DNA from: JBMNEH01 sp050948665
Lineage (GTDB): Bacteria; Bacillota; Clostridia; Christensenellales; UMGS416
Length of the DNA stretch: 64,000 bases
Reading direction: 5' to 3'
NCBI GenBank assembly: GCA_050948665.1
Contig: JBMNEH010000001.1
Location: 930,001-994,000, forward strand
Numbering within the stretch: position 1 is the stretch's first letter; each line of letters starts with the position of its first letter. Shown here piece after piece: positions 23,094-31,905 of this stretch. Position numbers and translations under genes: made by a program. Below the pieces are notes generated by a model. It was given only the letters and a program-made list of their open reading frames with translations. It made no database searches and was not told the origin of the DNA.

Positions 23094-26000
23094 TTACTCC
23101 GGAATCTTTCGAGCACGAGTGAAAATGCTGTGGAGACCTTCACTATAGGGGCGAAGGGTGAACTCCAATGTTCGAGGCTCCGGCAACAAGCGATACTCCT
23201 CCAAGGGCCTGGGGCCACAGGAGTTGCTTCCGAGGCCGCATTGGGCGACATCGATATTTAACCAAGTGAAGCAGTCTTCCTTTAATTCATATGTGTGTCT
23301 GGCTTCGGTCAGCGCTTCGTCGGAATACCCATGCGCATTAAAAGAAAACTCCTGGGCTGAGGTAAACAGCAACCCCATGCCCAGAGCATCAGTCAGTGCG
23401 ACAAATCGGGTATCGCAATGTGCGCCGTTCTCCTGGGGACGGACATATTCCTCGTGAAGTTCCTCTACTTTTGCCTCATAGTAGCCTAGAGGCGCAGACT
23501 CCTTTTTGTCGCAATAACATTCTTGGGGACCTCTACCGAACCAAGAGGCTTTTTCAAGCTCTCCATTCATTTGCCAGCGAAGGCCAAGCCGAGGCAAATA
23601 CGGTACACAATTCTCGGGTAAGAATTCCGCTAGGATGGTGACAGATCCGTCACCAAATACGGAGTAGGTCAACCGGGTACGGCATACTGGGAATGTAACT
23701 TTGGGCGCCTGTACCGTTTCGGTAGTGACAGTCAGTTTGTTGGGCGCTTTTTGCTGATAGGAGAAGGAGGCCAGTCGCTGCTCTAACACGTCCAGACCGG
23801 CTTTCCGCCAATCCACCAGAATGCCGCCACCCTGTCTGCCATCGTTATCGGTATAGGCTCTCCACAGGTTTGCCTTAGGACCCTCCTCAAGCATTTCCAT
23901 GTCCTGCCAGGTATAGCTACGCATTACGCCTGTACGGGTGTCAAAGGATAGGCTGAATTCTTCGCCGCATACCAACAGAATACTTTCAGTCTCATACACC
24001 TGCAGAGGAGGAAGCGTGTTTGCGGGAACAGGATCCATACGGGCGGCTTGCAAATGAAATTGGTCGAAGCCTACCTCATATCCCGGAAGCGCCCAGAGGG
24101 TTTCTATATTCAAGGTATAAGTAAAGCGTAGCGTCCATTCATGACTGTCGTCCGTTTCAGGAAGATTGAGAGAAACAAATATACTTTCTCCGGGTGCTAC
24201 GGAAGACAAGTCCACCTCTCCGGAGAGTATACTTTCTCCGTCCTGCTGCAAATCCCACCTGCCGTTATAATCTGAAAGATCCGCGAAGAACTGCATATTG
24301 GTGATTTCGTAAATGCAGGGGTTGTCAGTTGTCCGGGTGCGTATGGGTTGGATGGCTTTTTTGTATTCAATAAGACCAGTATGCGGTTCCCGAAGAGGAG
24401 TGTTTAAACCGTCAATACAGAAAACACCATCATTGGGTTGATCACCAAAGTCACCGCCGTAAGCGTAGAAGACCTCCCCGCTTTCATTTTCAGCCAAGAT
24501 TCCATGATCTACCCATTCCCATACACAGCCACCGATAAGCCGGGGATATGCATATATAGTTTCCCAGTATTCCTTAAAGTTGCCCGGACCGTTTCCCATG
24601 GCATGAGCGTATTCACACATGAAGTAAGGACGAGGGTCAGTGTCCACTGCTTCTGTAATGAGAGAACGACGGTGCTCATTTGGTACTTCTCCAACATCAT
24701 AGCGCACGGTGGGGTACATGGTGCTGACCACGTCTACCTCGGGATGGTTGCGGGCTTCACTATAATGAATAGGGCGTGAGGGATCTAGGCGCCGGGCATG
24801 AGCAATCATGGCTTTATGGTTTTCTCCGTAGCCTGATTCGTTGCCCATGCTCCACATGACAATGGAGGGGTGATTCCTGTCCCGGCGTATCATCCGGTCG
24901 ACCCGGTCGATATAGGCGGTCCGCCATGCAGGATCCGAGGAAAGGGCGTAGCCGGTAATGTTGTCCCCGTGGGTTTCCAGGTCTGTCTCGTCAATGACAA
25001 ATAGACCGTACTGGTCACACAAGTCCAGGAAACGAGGATCCGGTGGGTAATGGCTGGTGCGGACAGTGTTGATATTATGCTGCTTCATCAGCCGGACATC
25101 TTTTATCAGTTCTTCCATTGGCACGGTATGTCCCAATAAGTAATGAGTGTCATGATGGTTAACTCCCTTGAATTTCACGGATACACCATTGACGAAAAAC
25201 TCTACTCCCCGAATCTCAACCTTCACAAAGCCAACCTGAAAGGAAGATACAGTGGAAAGGACGCCGCTCGGTAACCATTCTGCGGTTAGTGTGTAGAGGT
25301 TGGGAATTTCCGCACTCCACAGCTCAGGACAATCGACAGTCAAGGATGTTTCTACCCGACACTGTCCTTCCTCAAAGGCAATGGGACATTCTTTGGATAC
25401 GACCCGGTCATCTCCGTCCCATAGTGTTATCAGGAGATATCCAGTGTCCGATTCGCTACCACGCAGCTCTGCGCTGATATCCAATTGACCAGCGGTGAAA
25501 GAATCGTCCAAACGAGGGGTGAAGTACAAATCTCTGAGATATGAGGTGTCGGTGGCAGTAAGATACACATCCCGGAATATCCCCGAGACTCGCCACATGT
25601 CCTGATCTTCCAAGTAGGTGCCGTCGCTCCACTGAAAGACCTTTACGCAGAGAGTGTTCAATCCCTCCATTAGGGCATTGGTAATATCAAACTCTGCTGG
25701 CATACGGGATACTTTAGAAAAACCTATAAAGGTCCCGTTTAAGTATACTTCATAATATGAATCAACTCCGTCAAATGTCAGTGTGACCCGCTTACCTTCC
25801 CATGCAGCAGGAAGGAGAAAATCCTTTCGGTAGCAGCCAACGGGATTCTCGTCCGGTACATAGGGTGGATCGTAGGGAATGGGATACCGTATGTTTGTGT
25901 ACTGCGGTATGCCATAGCCCAACAGCTGCCAGTTGCAAGGCACAGGGATAATATCCCAGTTTCTGTCGTCGAAGGCAGGTTCAATCCAATCCTCCGGCGC

Positions 26001-26192
26001 CTCAAAAGGATTTGTTGTGTAGAGAAAACGCCAGCGTCCATTCAACTGACGGTAAAGAACGGAATCCCCACGGTTAAAGCTCTTTGCGGCGGCGATATCA
26101 GTGTAGGGTATGAAATGGGTATGGGGGGCCAGACGGTTAGCATGCAGACAGGTTGGATTCTGCCAGGGGAAAGGTAGCGTCACATCATGCAT
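23094..26192 (-). CDS. lacZ: Beta-galactosidase, GH2 (LacZ type)
   Basis: A 1032-residue enzyme of the long LacZ type, with the jelly-roll domain (GVDSYYEVYLNGTFIGFSK), the TIM barrel carrying acid/base Glu in MWSMGNESGYGEN and nucleophile Glu in YFMCEYAHAMGNGPG, and the C-terminal beta-galactosidase small-chain domain (SWFGRGPQECYCDKK, later LGSNSCGP). It hydrolyses lactose and other beta-galactosides. No signal peptide, so cytoplasmic. Single gene with no permease beside it. ATG 26192 follows GGAGGTG. The promoter contains a palindrome that may be an operator. Confidence 0.96.
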   Translation of the reverse strand: MHDVTLPFPWQNPTCLHANRLAPHTHFIPYTDIAAAKSFNRGDSVLYRQLNGRWRFLYTTNPFEAPEDWIEPAFDDRNWDIIPVPCNWQLLGYGIPQYTNIRYPIPYDPPYVPDENPVGCYRKDFLLPAAWEGKRVTLTFDGVDSYYEVYLNGTFIGFSKVSRMPAEFDITNALMEGLNTLCVKVFQWSDGTYLEDQDMWRVSGIFRDVYLTATDTSYLRDLYFTPRLDDSFTAGQLDISAELRGSESDTGYLLITLWDGDDRVVSKECPIAFEEGQCRVETSLTVDCPELWSAEIPNLYTLTAEWLPSGVLSTVSSFQVGFVKVEIRGVEFFVNGVSVKFKGVNHHDTHYLLGHTVPMEELIKDVRLMKQHNINTVRTSHYPPDPRFLDLCDQYGLFVIDETDLETHGDNITGYALSSDPAWRTAYIDRVDRMIRRDRNHPSIVMWSMGNESGYGENHKAMIAHARRLDPSRPIHYSEARNHPEVDVVSTMYPTVRYDVGEVPNEHRRSLITEAVDTDPRPYFMCEYAHAMGNGPGNFKEYWETIYAYPRLIGGCVWEWVDHGILAENESGEVFYAYGGDFGDQPNDGVFCIDGLNTPLREPHTGLIEYKKAIQPIRTRTTDNPCIYEITNMQFFADLSDYNGRWDLQQDGESILSGEVDLSSVAPGESIFVSLNLPETDDSHEWTLRFTYTLNIETLWALPGYEVGFDQFHLQAARMDPVPANTLPPLQVYETESILLVCGEEFSLSFDTRTGVMRSYTWQDMEMLEEGPKANLWRAYTDNDGRQGGGILVDWRKAGLDVLEQRLASFSYQQKAPNKLTVTTETVQAPKVTFPVCRTRLTYSVFGDGSVTILAEFLPENCVPYLPRLGLRWQMNGELEKASWFGRGPQECYCDKKESAPLGYYEAKVEELHEEYVRPQENGAHCDTRFVALTDALGMGLLFTSAQEFSFNAHGYSDEALTEARHTYELKEDCFTWLNIDVAQCGLGSNSCGPRPLEEYRLLPEPRTLEFTLRPYSEGLHSIFTRARKIPE

Positions 26193-26224
26193 GAAAACAC
26201 CTCCGTTTTCTATTCTTTTATTAT

Positions 26225-26253
26225 ATTATACACGACCTCGTGTAAAAGAACAA
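26225..26253 (-). promoter_or_regulatory. lacZ promoter with palindromic spacer (candidate operator)
   Basis: Minus-strand TTGTTC (26248-26253), 17-bp spacer, TATAAT (26225-26230). The spacer contains ACACGA-CC-TCGTGT (26230-26243), a perfect 6-2-6 palindrome that touches the -10. A bound repressor there would block polymerase; the regulator is not in the window. Confidence 0.65.
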
Positions 26254-26302
26254 TCGAGAATGATTCCGAATAATTTTAAAATAATACATTCTGCAGAAGC
26301 GT

Positions 26303-26331
26303 TTGTCAAAGAAAAGGGAGTATGCTACACT
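26303..26331 (+). promoter_or_regulatory. Promoter of the amidase operon
   Basis: TTGTCA (26303-26308), 17-bp spacer, TACACT (26326-26331), 33 bp before the amidase ATG. Confidence 0.7.
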
Positions 26332-26363
26332 ATACGAGGAAATAATCCTAAGGGGCAGTGGCA

Positions 26364-27335
26364 ATGAGGAGAAAAAGGCGGAAGAGGAACAGACTGTCCA
26401 TTGAGATCGTAAAAGCCGCAATCGGCGCTACAGTGGTTTTGCTGATCTTCGTAGCGTTGGGGGTGGCTATCAGTCCTACCGGACAGAAATGGACGCAGGC
26501 GCTTTTAATTACCGGATTTGGAACAGATCTCACAAAACCGTCCGTTGATTCTGTTATTCTCTCAGCAAATGAGGAGGCGCCCGCTTTTTTTCCTTCGAAA
26601 CCACCGAAGGAAACGCGTGTGCCGACACCGGAGCCTTTGCTTGTGTTGAGACCTTCACCTGCGGCGGAACTGGCATCTGCATCCCTACCGCTGACTGGAT
26701 TTATCGTGGGCATTGATCCGGGTCATCAAAAGAGCGCAGATTATGATCGTGAGCCTGTTCGGCCCGGGTCAGATCAGCTTAAAGCGAGGACTTCAAGCGG
26801 CACATACGGACGCTTTACCAAGGTACATGAATATGAAGTTGACTTACAGGTAGGGCTTAAACTTAGAGACATGTTGGAGGAAGCCGGCGCTACTGTCATC
26901 ATGACGCGGGAGACCAACGAAGTGCGAATATCGAATGCTGAGCGGGCAGAGCTTTTTAACACGTACAAAGTAGATATCGGATTGCGAATTCATTGCAACG
27001 GAGTTGATGATCCTACAGTAAGGGGAGCGTTTATGCTGGTGCCGGCTAATGAGAAATACCCTTATTATCAGGAATGTATTGATGCTGCGGAATTGATACT
27101 GGAATCTTACGTGGAAGCCACCGGGTTTAAAAACCTTAAGGGCATAATCTACCGCAACGATATGACCGGTTTCAACTGGTGCGAACGTCCCACCTGCATG
27201 ATAGAAATGGGGCATATGACAAACAAAGAGGATGATCTCAGTATGGCGGATGATGCTTTTCAATACAAAATGGCGCGGGGACTTTTCAACGGAATAACAA
27301 GATTTTTACTTGGAGAGAAAAATGGCGGATTTTAG
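26364..27335 (+). CDS. Membrane-anchored N-acetylmuramoyl-L-alanine amidase (Amidase_3)
   Basis: A 323-residue peptidoglycan amidase. A very basic N-terminus (MRRKRRKRNR) is followed by one membrane helix (ATVVLLIFVALGVAIS), a Pro-rich linker and a zinc amidase domain from about residue 112. Zinc ligands: His in GIDPGHQKS, Glu in HEYEVDLQV, His in LRIHCNGVDD; catalytic Glu in CMIEMGHMTNKEDD. It cleaves the bond between MurNAc and L-Ala on the outer face of the membrane. ATG 26364 lies 8 nt after AGGGG; GTG 26358 is too close to it. The next gene overlaps by 14 bp, which points to translational coupling. Confidence 0.92.
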   Translation: MRRKRRKRNRLSIEIVKAAIGATVVLLIFVALGVAISPTGQKWTQALLITGFGTDLTKPSVDSVILSANEEAPAFFPSKPPKETRVPTPEPLLVLRPSPAAELASASLPLTGFIVGIDPGHQKSADYDREPVRPGSDQLKARTSSGTYGRFTKVHEYEVDLQVGLKLRDMLEEAGATVIMTRETNEVRISNAERAELFNTYKVDIGLRIHCNGVDDPTVRGAFMLVPANEKYPYYQECIDAAELILESYVEATGFKNLKGIIYRNDMTGFNWCERPTCMIEMGHMTNKEDDLSMADDAFQYKMARGLFNGITRFLLGEKNGGF

Positions 27336-28623
27336 AGAAAAATGCACCCATTGTGGCACTCCCTTTAGAGAGAGTGAAGTTTTTTGCCACCATTGCGGCA
27401 GGCGGAGGGACGGGGAAGGGCCGGAATCCGCTATGCCTTTCTGGATGCGCGAGCCAGATGAGCCCTGTGAAACAGAGGACCGGGATTCATTTGAAGAGCT
27501 CCGGGATTCTGAGCAAGTCGCTTCCTCGGTGAAGACGCCCCCTCCGCGCAAGGCAGATGCCGGGTTGAACAGAGCGTTGACCCTTGCGATTGCGAGTTTG
27601 CTGCTGTTAGCGGCAGGGATTTTCTGTTTTCTGTTTATTCGTTCCTCAATCCGGGGGGAAACCTTGACGCAAACCCTGGGGAGCTTGTTTGTTCCAGCTT
27701 CGGAGAGGCCTGTACAGGCGACTCCTTTGCTGCCTTCGGTAGAAGATACACATGCTCCTGAGATGACTGCTGTGCCGGAATTGACTCCGGGAACAACACT
27801 GCCCCAAAGTGATCCGGAAGCGAATCCACCACCGCTGACATCTCTCTGCCAGGGAGTTTATACGATTCTCGATCCGGAAGAACAGCTTGCTCTGACGCTG
27901 AACACCTTAGATGCAGATCCAAAGGATGGGGTTCAGTTGGTGGTTGAGGAGGCGGAGGGAACAGCATATCAACGCTTCCGGCTTCATTTTAAGGCAGAAC
28001 ATGCCTTTGCTCTCTATTCTATGGCGTCTTCCGGAGGGAATGGTAAGCTTGTGGAAATCAATCGGGGCTATAGCAGCACTTTGTTTGCCGGGGTGCCAGT
28101 GGAGCTATGGGATCCCCATCTCGATACGGATCATCTTTTTGTAGCGCATAGAGAAGAGAACAAGCTGTACTCTCTGCGTCTTGCGGCGGATACCGGCTAT
28201 TGCCTAACGTATGATTCATTGGCGGGAAAAGGCGCGCCGGTGACTTTGCAGCCGGTTACTCCAGGAAAGAACGGCCAGCTTTGGAAACTGGAAGGATCGC
28301 CGGAGGAGGATATTGTTGTTGGATATCTTCCGAGCGGAGACACTGACCCGGAGGAATTCATCCTTTATGCAGGTTATCATTTGTTGACCAGAGAGGATCT
28401 CTATCCCTATACTCGTGAGCAGGTGAAGTATATCCGCAGCGGTCTTTATGCTTTGGCAGGCCGGCGATTTACCAATAACCGTTTGCAGTCATACTTTGAG
28501 GGGAAGGACTGGTATGCGCCGGAGAATGATGATGCTGCCGTCGTTGAGGCACTCACGGAAATCCAGAAACATAATATTGAGCTCATAATACAGTATGAGA
28601 AGGATTTAGGATGGAGGCGGTAA
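27322..28623 (+). CDS. Zinc-ribbon, single-pass membrane protein with ricin-like and YARHG domains
   Basis: A 433-residue protein. Order: zinc ribbon CTHCGTPFRESEVFCHHCGR at the N-terminus (two CxxC), acidic linker, one membrane helix (LTLAIASLLLLAAGIFCFLF), a Thr/Pro-rich stalk, a ricin-type beta-trefoil-like region (GVYTILDPEEQLALTLN, FRLHFKAEHAFALYS, GQLWKLEGS), and a C-terminal YARHG-like domain (TREDLYPYTREQVKYIRSGL, then YFEGKDWYAP). The zinc ribbon would be cytoplasmic and the rest extracellular. Ricin-like folds often bind carbohydrate and YARHG domains occur in wall-associated proteins, so a peptidoglycan-linked role next to the amidase is plausible. The core YARHG motif here is degenerate (LYALAGRRF). 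ATG 27322 overlaps the amidase end. Confidence 0.75.
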   Translation: MADFREKCTHCGTPFRESEVFCHHCGRRRDGEGPESAMPFWMREPDEPCETEDRDSFEELRDSEQVASSVKTPPPRKADAGLNRALTLAIASLLLLAAGIFCFLFIRSSIRGETLTQTLGSLFVPASERPVQATPLLPSVEDTHAPEMTAVPELTPGTTLPQSDPEANPPPLTSLCQGVYTILDPEEQLALTLNTLDADPKDGVQLVVEEAEGTAYQRFRLHFKAEHAFALYSMASSGGNGKLVEINRGYSSTLFAGVPVELWDPHLDTDHLFVAHREENKLYSLRLAADTGYCLTYDSLAGKGAPVTLQPVTPGKNGQLWKLEGSPEEDIVVGYLPSGDTDPEEFILYAGYHLLTREDLYPYTREQVKYIRSGLYALAGRRFTNNRLQSYFEGKDWYAPENDDAAVVEALTEIQKHNIELIIQYEKDLGWRR

Positions 28624-28702
28624 AAAGATGCGGATGGTAATTGGTTCTTTGCGGGTATTTTTGCATGTTTACAGCGTTACTCTACTTACTATGTCTGTGT
28701 AA

Positions 28703-28861
28703 ACGGCAGTAATCTCCCGGAGACGTACGCCTCGCCCGTCATACTATGCTTATGTCATATCCAGCGATCCGACGGGCACCGGGGGGACACTTTCGCTTGA
28801 TTATGGCCAAGCTTTTCCGGGGGACTACCTCAGTATTACTAAACACACGTGCGAGGAGTGA
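28703..28861 (+). pseudogene. Disrupted 5' part of the L,D-transpeptidase gene
   Basis: In the frame of the downstream transpeptidase, translation from about 28742 gives YYAYVISSDPTGTGGTLSLD and YGQAFPGDYLSITKHTCEE, then TGA at 28859-28861, then directly CLICYDGQHKGWMSRQYL of the transpeptidase frame. The join reads like one domain (an SH3-like segment) broken by a nonsense codon. Further upstream a different frame looks coding (STYYVCVNGSNLPETYASPV, about 28679-28738), which suggests an additional frameshift. No ATG with a ribosome binding site or signal peptide can be found. Confidence 0.5.
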
Positions 28862-28864
28862 TGC

Positions 28865-29482
28865 TTGATTTGTTATGATGGTCAGCATAAAGGTTGGATG
28901 AGTCGGCAATATCTGAGAGAGACGCCAACTTCAACTACTCCGATATCTACCCAGGCGGAAAAGGCTAAACCGATTGACACACTTTCTCAAAAATTTACTG
29001 CTTTACTACCTGAAAGCATATACTCGCCTCGTATCGTTGTCCGCAAAGCGGAAAGGCAGTTGGAGCTCTATGACGGGGAGAGACTTTTCGGATACTGGCA
29101 TGTAGCGCTTGGGTGGGAACCGAAAGGGAAGAAGGAGAGGGAAGGGGATGGGAAGACGCCGGAGGGGGAGTATTATATCTGTACCAGGAATGATGCAAGC
29201 CGATACTACCTTTCCCTCGGCCTGTCTTATCCTAACAAGAAGGATGCGGAACGCGGGCTGGCATCGGGGATTGTTGAACAGTCCGCCTATAACAGTATTA
29301 TCGCCGCCATTGAAAGGGGAGATAAACCACCATGGAACACGGAAATGGGAGGTGAAATCATGATTCATGGAAACGGTTCCTCCCGGGACTGGACAGCAGG
29401 CTGTATTGCTTTAGAGAATGAGGCCATGGATATTCTGTGGCGCTATTGCAGTATTGGCACAGAAGTAAAGATTTTGCCATAA
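28865..29482 (+). CDS. L,D-transpeptidase (YkuD) catalytic region, N-terminally truncated frame
   Basis: The frame encodes about 205 residues: the end of a probable SH3-like segment (HKGWMSRQYLRE), a linker, and a YkuD domain (RIVVRKAERQLELYDGERLF, GKTPEGEYYICTRN, then IMIHGNGSSRDWTAGCIALE with catalytic His and Cys). YkuD enzymes form 3-3 peptidoglycan cross-links or attach proteins to the wall. Only a TTG at 28865 with GAGGAG before it could start it, and no signal peptide follows, although the enzyme must work outside the membrane. The upstream frame is broken at 28859, so I think the gene is decaying; a sequencing or assembly error is the alternative. It sits 241 bp after the ricin/YARHG gene. 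Confidence 0.7.
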   Translation: MICYDGQHKGWMSRQYLRETPTSTTPISTQAEKAKPIDTLSQKFTALLPESIYSPRIVVRKAERQLELYDGERLFGYWHVALGWEPKGKKEREGDGKTPEGEYYICTRNDASRYYLSLGLSYPNKKDAERGLASGIVEQSAYNSIIAAIERGDKPPWNTEMGGEIMIHGNGSSRDWTAGCIALENEAMDILWRYCSIGTEVKILP

Positions 29483-29523
29483 AAAATCCCCATTCCAGTC
29501 TTTGGAACGGGGGCTTTTTTTAT
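29481..29523. terminator. Bidirectional terminator between L,D-transpeptidase and nagA
   Basis: AAAAAATCCCC-TTCCA pairs with TGGAA-GGGG-CTTTTTTT, with T-runs on both strands, between convergent genes. Confidence 0.85.
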
Positions 29524-29525
29524 AT

Positions 29526-30653
29526 CTACAATATGTTTCGCCCACCGATTATACAGCCTTTGACCTGCAAATCCCGGTCCAGCACGGTTAAATCCGCGGC
29601 GTACCCCGGACGAATATAACCTCTGCGGTGCTCTCCGCACTCTCTGGCCGGGTTGGCAGTAACCATCAGTACCGCATCCTCTACGGGGACTCTAACCACC
29701 TCTACCATATTGCGCAGCGCCCGGTCTAGTGTCAAGGTGGAACCAGCAAGCGTTCCGTCCTCCAATCGCGCTTCTCCATGTCTGGAGTGTATGGTATACC
29801 CGCCGGAAGTGTATATTCCATCTGGAAGACCGGTGACCATTATGGAGTCGGTAACCAAGCATATTTCATGCTTTCCCTTTGCAAGATAGGCCAGCCGAAG
29901 CATGGAGGGGTGGATATGAATCAGGTCTGCAATAAGTTCTACCGTAACGCCTGGTCGGGATAGAGCCGCACCGAGCAAACCCGGAGCCCTGTGGTGAAGA
30001 GAGGGCATTGCATTATAACCGTGGGTTATATGCCGCAATCCGGCACGGAAAGCTTTATCAGCCGCCTCAAAATCTGCGCATGTATGACCAGCGGAAAGGG
30101 TTAATTCCCGGTGATGTGCTTCGATGAACGGCAGAGCACCAGGAGCGGAAGGATCAAGTGTCATAATTCGAAGTTGCTCAGAATGCCCTCCCGTGAGTCG
30201 ACGGAAGGCTTCCTCGCTCGGCGGGAGGATATATTCAGGATTTTGCGCTCCGGCTTTTTCCTTGCTTAGAAATGGACCCTCCAGATGACAGCCGAGAATT
30301 ACGGCACCTCCATGGGTGGGAAGCAAAGAACGGCGAATCATGCCGGCCATTTCCTTCACAGAGGCGGTCATAGCGGTGGGCAAAAAGCCGGTTACACCAT
30401 GCTGTGCTACTGCTCTGGCAATGGTGGACAATCCACGGGGATCAGGCTGGATTGTATCGTATCCGGCTGCGCCATGTATATGGATGTCAATCATTCCGGG
30501 AATCACATAACTTCCTCCCACATCCAATGATTTTTCCTGTCTGGAGCCTGAGGGATAGATACCGACAATATGGCCATCATGAATCGAAAGTTCATAACCT
30601 GCGATAAAGTGCCCCTCTACATACAGTAACCCGTTTGATATTTTATAGCTCAT
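29526..30653 (-). CDS. nagA: N-acetylglucosamine-6-phosphate deacetylase
   Basis: A 375-residue amidohydrolase. Motifs: VIPGMIDIHIHGAAGYDTIQ near residue 50, CHLEGPFLSKEKAGAQNPEY with the metal Glu, LSAGHTCADFEAA, THGYNAMPSLHHRAPGLLGA, and LVTDSIMVTGLPDG with the catalytic Asp. It converts GlcNAc-6-P to GlcN-6-P, feeding amino-sugar catabolism or wall recycling. The usual partner nagB is not in the window. It overlaps the end of cca by 11 bp and is the last gene of that operon. Confidence 0.95.
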   Translation of the reverse strand: MSYKISNGLLYVEGHFIAGYELSIHDGHIVGIYPSGSRQEKSLDVGGSYVIPGMIDIHIHGAAGYDTIQPDPRGLSTIARAVAQHGVTGFLPTAMTASVKEMAGMIRRSLLPTHGGAVILGCHLEGPFLSKEKAGAQNPEYILPPSEEAFRRLTGGHSEQLRIMTLDPSAPGALPFIEAHHRELTLSAGHTCADFEAADKAFRAGLRHITHGYNAMPSLHHRAPGLLGAALSRPGVTVELIADLIHIHPSMLRLAYLAKGKHEICLVTDSIMVTGLPDGIYTSGGYTIHSRHGEARLEDGTLAGSTLTLDRALRNMVEVVRVPVEDAVLMVTANPARECGEHRRGYIRPGYAADLTVLDRDLQVKGCIIGGRNIL

Positions 30654-31905
30654 AATCGCTCCTCAATCGCAAAGCTTGCTCCAACAGAGCCACTCTGTCT
30701 ACCTTTCCGGGGTGGCATACCGCCCATTCCCATAAAGCTTGCTTGATTTTCCCGATATCCGGACCCGGAGGGATACCCATCCGGAGCAAATCGTCCCCTG
30801 AGATGGACAGGTCCGCTGCACTTTCAGGGACCTGCTCCTTTTGCAGTCGTGTCAAAGCCTCTCTCCACCGGCACCTGTTATCTTTAATGCTTCGAAGCTC
30901 CACCCAGTCCTCTGCAACAGAAAACCCCATTTTCATCATTCCCAGACGAAGCGCCTCTTCCGGTAAAGCTCCTTCTCTATCCCAATCATCCAAAGTACGG
31001 AGACAGACAACTCGGCGCACCAAATCCGTGGGCAAGCGCCAACGGAGCAACATTGCCTTTAGTGCTGATGGCGGTTCCTCGCTGACCCAGGCAGCAAGAC
31101 GCCGGGGCAGTGAAGGAGACACACTGCTACAACGCATCAATGAGGTTGTGGAGGGAACACGAGTGAACCCCAGCACGCCACAGCCACCTGCTTCTCTCAG
31201 CAGGGAAAGCCCCCGGAATACCGGGCTTATATCATAATGATGATCTGGAAACCTTGTATCAGCGAGCAGAAGTCGGGAAAGCTCAGCATACAACCTGTCC
31301 GGCGATATGTTTGCCAGCAGTTTTATCCAGCTTTTTGCACCATCCAGCGTAGCCGACTCCACGGAGAATTCCAACTCTGCCGCTGTTCTGAACAAGCGCA
31401 GCAACCTAAGACCGTCATCCGCAAATACCGTATAGGGTGACCGCGTTGTGCGAAGCAGCCGTTTCTCCAAATCTAACAGTCCTCCCAGTGGGTCAAAAAC
31501 AGTACCGTCTGCCAAATCCGCATAGAGCGCATTTACGGTGAAATCCCTACGGAGTGCATCATGTTCCCGGGATACACCAAATTCCACCGCGTCCGGCCTG
31601 TGTTTGCCTCCCGGAAGATAGCTTTCTGCGCGAAAAGCAGTATATTCTGCTTCGCAGACTACTCCACCATATTGCCATCGAAGACCTATTGTGCCCAATG
31701 AGGTTTCACGAGGAATTAAGACCACAGCATCCTTCCAACCGGGCAACTCGGATAACGCTTCCGGAGGAAGAGGACCAGTAATGTCAAGGTCATGGGGCGG
31801 ATAACCAGTTAGAATATCCCGGACAAAACCGCCAACAGCAAACACCTTGCCAGGTGGCAGTGCGTTGCGGATGGGCTCCGTCCAGTCGGGAAGAGTGAGT
31901 TTCAT
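30643..31905 (-). CDS. cca: CCA tRNA nucleotidyltransferase
   Basis: A 420-residue class II nucleotidyltransferase. The head shows VFAVGGFVRDILTGYPPHDL ending in the catalytic DLD, and DALRRDFTVNALYADLADGT; the neck contains FADDGLRLLRLFRTAAELEF for base recognition. It adds or repairs the 3' CCA end of tRNA. The tail is less conserved and no HD domain is obvious. It begins within 4 bp of the mscL stop and is co-transcribed with it. Confidence 0.93.
   Translation of the reverse strand: MKLTLPDWTEPIRNALPPGKVFAVGGFVRDILTGYPPHDLDITGPLPPEALSELPGWKDAVVLIPRETSLGTIGLRWQYGGVVCEAEYTAFRAESYLPGGKHRPDAVEFGVSREHDALRRDFTVNALYADLADGTVFDPLGGLLDLEKRLLRTTRSPYTVFADDGLRLLRLFRTAAELEFSVESATLDGAKSWIKLLANISPDRLYAELSRLLLADTRFPDHHYDISPVFRGLSLLREAGGCGVLGFTRVPSTTSLMRCSSVSPSLPRRLAAWVSEEPPSALKAMLLRWRLPTDLVRRVVCLRTLDDWDREGALPEEALRLGMMKMGFSVAEDWVELRSIKDNRCRWREALTRLQKEQVPESAADLSISGDDLLRMGIPPGPDIGKIKQALWEWAVCHPGKVDRVALLEQALRLRSDYEL

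Noticed and set aside
13973..28861. Idea that TGA is read as tryptophan, since both interrupted remnants could take Trp at the TGA
   Set aside because: Well-conserved genes such as rseP, ispG, dxr, rnpM and yfcE end at TGA at the expected length, and one remnant (ylxQ) has a TAA, so the standard code applies.
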